Position numbers and translations under genes: made by a program. The notes below the pieces were generated by a model. That model did no database searches. It had not been told where the DNA came from and saw only the letters and a program-made list of their open reading frames with translations. From NCBI RefSeq assembly GCF_947492535.1, contig NZ_CANLNH010000018.1, forward strand, positions 1-64,000: a stretch of 64,000 bases of DNA, in the 5' to 3' direction. The DNA comes from an uncultured Dokdonia sp. GTDB lineage: Bacteria; Bacteroidota; Bacteroidia; Flavobacteriales; Flavobacteriaceae. Each line of letters begins with the position of its first letter. Position 1 is the stretch's first letter. This document shows, piece after piece, positions 61,751-64,000 of the stretch.

Positions 61751-62208
61751 CTATTTAAAAATTTTTATTAGAAATGAAGTAAATAAAAATTTTCTGCTTA
61801 GATCAACCGCTTTGCTTTCGCATAAAAAATTTAATTGTTTCGATAGGCAAGCAAAAAATTAATTTTGTTTATGCTCATTTCATAGTCTATAGTTATAGAC
61901 CTAAGGTATAAAAATACTATGAAAGTTGCTTTAAAATATATGTAAGTGCTTTATTGGCACCGACAAAAGGCTGAAAAATCCGATGTCTGGCTCGAAATTA
62001 GAATTCAGTTTCGTATAAATGTATTATGACCTATTGTGCATTTTGAGTAATTTCATCGATTTTTTCCCTAACCCTAAAGGGAATATCGACGAAATTTTTA
62101 GTTCTTCCTTTAGGATTGAGGTAAAAACTAAAAATTTCACTAGAAAATTAGAGTGATGAACATCTAAATGCACAACGGGTTGTTATAGACGTATCTCAAG
62201 GGAGTTTA
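61751..62208. other. 458-nt intergenic region without a gene, rich in inverted repeats
   Basis: I find no convincing coding sequence. The left part has the hairpin GTCTATA/TATAGAC (61885-61900) and a half-copy of the palindrome (GCTTTCGCATAAAA near 61812). The right part (62034-62175) is a nested inverted-repeat element described separately. Promoters for the 61750 gene should lie near its left end but are not obvious. Confidence 0.6.
62034..62175. repeat. Nested inverted-repeat element (142 nt) downstream of tpiA
   Basis: TTGTGCATTT (62034-62043) and AAATGCACAA (62166-62175) close the element with a perfect 10-bp stem. Inside, TTCATC (62052-62057) pairs with GATGAA (62155-62160). Two hairpins follow: TTCCCT/AGGGAA (62064-62083) and the 13-bp perfect stem GAAATTTTTAGTT/AACTAAAAATTTC (62091-62103/62126-62138). 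The arrangement looks like a folded junction, as in a structured RNA or a small mobile element. It begins 34 nt after the tpiA stop. Confidence 0.6.
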
Positions 62209-62961
62209 CTAGAAAGCATTTACGATTTCAAAAAAGTCATCTGCTTTTAAAGAAGCACCACCAATAAGGCCACCATCAACATCTGGCTTTGAGAAAATTT
62301 CTTTTGCATTTCCTGGTTTTACAGAACCTCCATATAATATAGAGACTTGATCTGCAGTCGTTGCATCATAAGAATCTTTTACTGTTTTTCGTATAAATGC
62401 ATGCATTTCTTGTGCTTGTTCTGGAGATGCTGTCTCTCCAGTTCCTATAGCCCAAACAGGTTCATATGCTAATACGATATGTGACCATTGTGCCGAAGTA
62501 AGGTGAAAAATTGCATTTTTAAGTTGGCTTTCTACCACATCAAAATGCTTTCCAGATTTACGATCTTCCAGTTCTTCTCCAAAACAAAAAATAACAGTAA
62601 ATCCATGCGCTATGGCCGTTGTGACTTTTTGAGTAAGTAATGCATCATCTTCATGGAAGTAAGCACGACGCTCACTATGTCCTAAAATGACTGTGTTTAC
62701 ACCAATGCTATCAATCATACTAGCTGATATTTCACCAGTGTATGCGCCACTTTCTGCTTGATGCATATTTTGAGCTGCTACTTGTATCTCACTGTCTTGT
62801 AATGTAGTCACAGCCGCATGTAAATTAATGGATGTAGGGGCTACAATTACTTGAGCATCTCCTGTGTTTTTCTTTTCTTTAAGCGCAGTCAGTAAAGCTT
62901 GCGTTTCAGAAAGATTTTTATTCATTTTCCAGTTTCCAGCGACAATATGTTTTCTAGACAT
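62209..62961 (-). CDS. tpiA: Triosephosphate isomerase
   Basis: The glycolytic enzyme that interconverts dihydroxyacetone phosphate and glyceraldehyde 3-phosphate. The 250-residue TIM barrel shows Asn10-Lys12 (GNWKMN), the catalytic His95 (VILGHSERRAYF) and Glu167 (AYEPVWAIGTG), then ILYGGSVKPGNAKE and DGGLIGGASLKADDF. The length and all active-site motifs are normal. Confidence 0.98.
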   Translation of the reverse strand: MSRKHIVAGNWKMNKNLSETQALLTALKEKKNTGDAQVIVAPTSINLHAAVTTLQDSEIQVAAQNMHQAESGAYTGEISASMIDSIGVNTVILGHSERRAYFHEDDALLTQKVTTAIAHGFTVIFCFGEELEDRKSGKHFDVVESQLKNAIFHLTSAQWSHIVLAYEPVWAIGTGETASPEQAQEMHAFIRKTVKDSYDATTADQVSILYGGSVKPGNAKEIFSKPDVDGGLIGGASLKADDFFEIVNAF

Positions 62962-63038
62962 GTAAGATGTGTTTTTATTAGTGAAACACTATTTTGAAAA
63001 GTTGTATAACAACGTATTCAAAATAGTTAGTTGAACTA

Positions 63039-63086
63039 ACCCCGCTTTTTCAGCGGGGTCCTTGGTTGAAGATTTTTTATCTTCAA
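63039..63086. repeat. Two adjacent strong hairpins upstream of tpiA
   Basis: ACCCCGCT (63039-63046) with AGCGGGGT (63052-63059) and TTGAAGAT (63066-63073) with ATCTTCAA (63079-63086) form two 8-bp stems with 5-nt loops. The first is GC-rich. No long T-run follows, so they may be an attenuator-like or repeat element rather than a classical terminator. They lie 78-125 nt upstream of tpiA. Confidence 0.5.
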
Positions 63087-63249
63087 GTACAAAAATATCA
63101 ATAAGATTGATAATCTTCTTATAAAATAGAAGAAGAAATGTATTATTGTGAATGTCTCAATAGGGAAGACTTGCAGCTATTGATACGTGAAAAAAAAGAT
63201 GTTTTTCTGTATTTCATTGCATAAAATGTAACAAAAGAGAAAAAAGTAA

Positions 63250-63525
63250 TTAGCGTCTGGATAATTTAAAGACCCTCCAAAGAATATAGATGGCTGTTGT
63301 CTGTAAAAGTGTGTTAACTAATATTAATATACCTATAAATGAAGAGGAACCATTAACATAGTATGGGTAATCTTTACTTATAAAATATAATGGGATAGAA
63401 GTAATAAAGTTTAAAATAGAAACAATAAGCGTATTAGATGATATTTGGTATGTGAGATTAGCAATAAAAGAAATCACTAAGTCAAATATAAGAATAGAAA
63501 AGAAGAATTTAATAAACATTTTCAT
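63250..63525 (-). CDS. Small hydrophobic membrane protein, function unknown
   Basis: A 91-residue protein with three hydrophobic stretches (about 5-25, 32-49 and 61-85) and a basic C-terminus (WRVFKLSRR), consistent with a three-pass inner-membrane protein. It matches no family I recognise. It lies 25 nt downstream of the peptide-permease gene and in the same direction, so it may be co-transcribed with it. The coding assignment is moderately secure because of the clean membrane pattern. Confidence 0.55.
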   Translation of the reverse strand: MKMFIKFFFSILIFDLVISFIANLTYQISSNTLIVSILNFITSIPLYFISKDYPYYVNGSSSFIGILILVNTLLQTTAIYILWRVFKLSRR

Positions 63526-63550
63526 ACGCTAATGTGAAATGAGTTTGCAA

Positions 63551-64000
63551 TTATGACAAACGTATTTTTGGGTCTAACCATCCATAAATCAGGTCTACAA
63601 AAATATTAATAACAATAAATAGTGTAGCAATCACAATTACAGCACCCATAATAATAGGTAAGTCTAACGTATTAAGTGCATCTACAATTTCTTTTCCTAA
63701 TCCATTCCAACCAAAAATATATTCTACAAATACCGCTCCAGCAAGCATAGATGCAAACCAACCTGAAACAGCAGTAACTACTGGATTCAATGCATTTTTT
63801 AAAGCATGTTTTCGTATAATTTGAAAGTTACTTAATCCTTTAGCCTTGGCCGTTCGAATGTATTCTTGATTATATACTTCTAATAAAGAATTACGCATGA
63901 GTTGTATCACCACAGCAAGCGGTCGTATTCCTAATACAAAAGCAGGAAGGATCAAATTTTTCCATTGTATCGTGATATGCTCCCCAAAATCATCCATAGC
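63551..64000 (-). CDS. Oligopeptide/dipeptide ABC transporter permease (OppB/DppB-like), truncated by window edge
   Basis: The C-terminal part of a binding-protein-dependent peptide permease. Within about 148 visible residues are QEYIRTAKAKGLSNFQIIRKHALKNALNP, the EAA loop that contacts the ATPase, and GAVFVEYIFGWNGLGKEIVDAL and ILVNIFVDLIYGWLDPKIR-type end (INIFVDLIYGWLDPKIRLS), typical of OppB. The 5' half lies beyond position 64000: the Met at 63997 is internal, since full-length homologues have over 300 residues. Confidence 0.9.
   Translation of the reverse strand, partial: AMDDFGEHITIQWKNLILPAFVLGIRPLAVVIQLMRNSLLEVYNQEYIRTAKAKGLSNFQIIRKHALKNALNPVVTAVSGWFASMLAGAVFVEYIFGWNGLGKEIVDALNTLDLPIIMGAVIVIATLFIVINIFVDLIYGWLDPKIRLS

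Overview
The window reads as chromosomal DNA of a flavobacterium (Bacteroidota, Flavobacteriaceae). The evidence is low-GC DNA, promoters of the TTTG / TAnnTTTG type, almost no Shine-Dalgarno sequences, a SecA with the Bacteroidota-style C-terminus, a DUF2795 protein and the tpiA/prmA/clpS neighbourhood. A Dokdonia-like genus is possible, but that rests only on my memory of the GCTTTCGCGAAAGC palindrome. No rRNA, tRNA, CRISPR array or intact insertion sequence was seen.

Layout. Positions 1-10258 hold minus-strand housekeeping and accessory genes: secA, a DUF2795 protein, a PduO-type cobalamin adenosyltransferase, a 59-residue membrane protein, a pentapeptide-repeat membrane protein, a LolD-like ATPase, an O-methyltransferase-like protein and an ABC-F ATPase. 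Positions 10493-55130 are a very large surface-polysaccharide locus. It starts with wza and wzc, then an ABC exporter (wzm and wzt with a pyruvyltransferase-like gene between them). A dense plus-strand run of glycosyltransferases, methyltransferases and sugar-modifying enzymes follows. It includes an aminotransferase/formyltransferase pair (19016-20820) and a nonulosonic-acid module (32468-41320: PP-loop protein, neuB, neuC, neuA, asnB, deacetylase, formyltransferase, GT-B protein). A minus-strand block of four genes (41430-44642: GT-C protein, DPM1/GtrB-like transferase, methyltransferase, GtrA) interrupts the plus-strand run. The run resumes at 44940 and ends with an O-antigen polymerase/ligase-like protein and a WcaJ-like initiating phosphoglycosyltransferase at 53736. 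Positions 55137-64000 return to minus-strand genes: a DUF4105 protein, a small exported protein, sucC, clpS, prmA, a subtilisin-like protease, a tail-fibre-like exported protein, tpiA, a small membrane protein and a truncated oligopeptide-permease gene.

How the genes fit together. The WcaJ-like enzyme would load the first sugar on undecaprenyl phosphate and the many GT2/GT4 enzymes would extend it. NeuB/C/A would supply CMP-activated sialic-type acid, and the exporter plus Wza/Wzc would move and size the product. Most genes abut or overlap by 1-23 nt, which suggests translationally coupled operons.

The most unusual signal is a 14-bp perfect palindrome, GCTTTCGCGAAAGC. It occurs nine times exactly (chance expectation far below one), plus once split by an insertion and several times with 1-3 changes. 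Most copies lie inside glycan-locus coding sequences, in all three reading frames (SAFAKA, LSRKH, RFRES). One copy, in the glycosyltransferase gene at 47610, is interrupted in frame by a second 21-nt palindromic element. Other non-coding signals are an eight-copy heptamer array (8286-8341), four helically phased TTAAC boxes (56894-56929) and a folded 142-nt element after tpiA (62034-62175).
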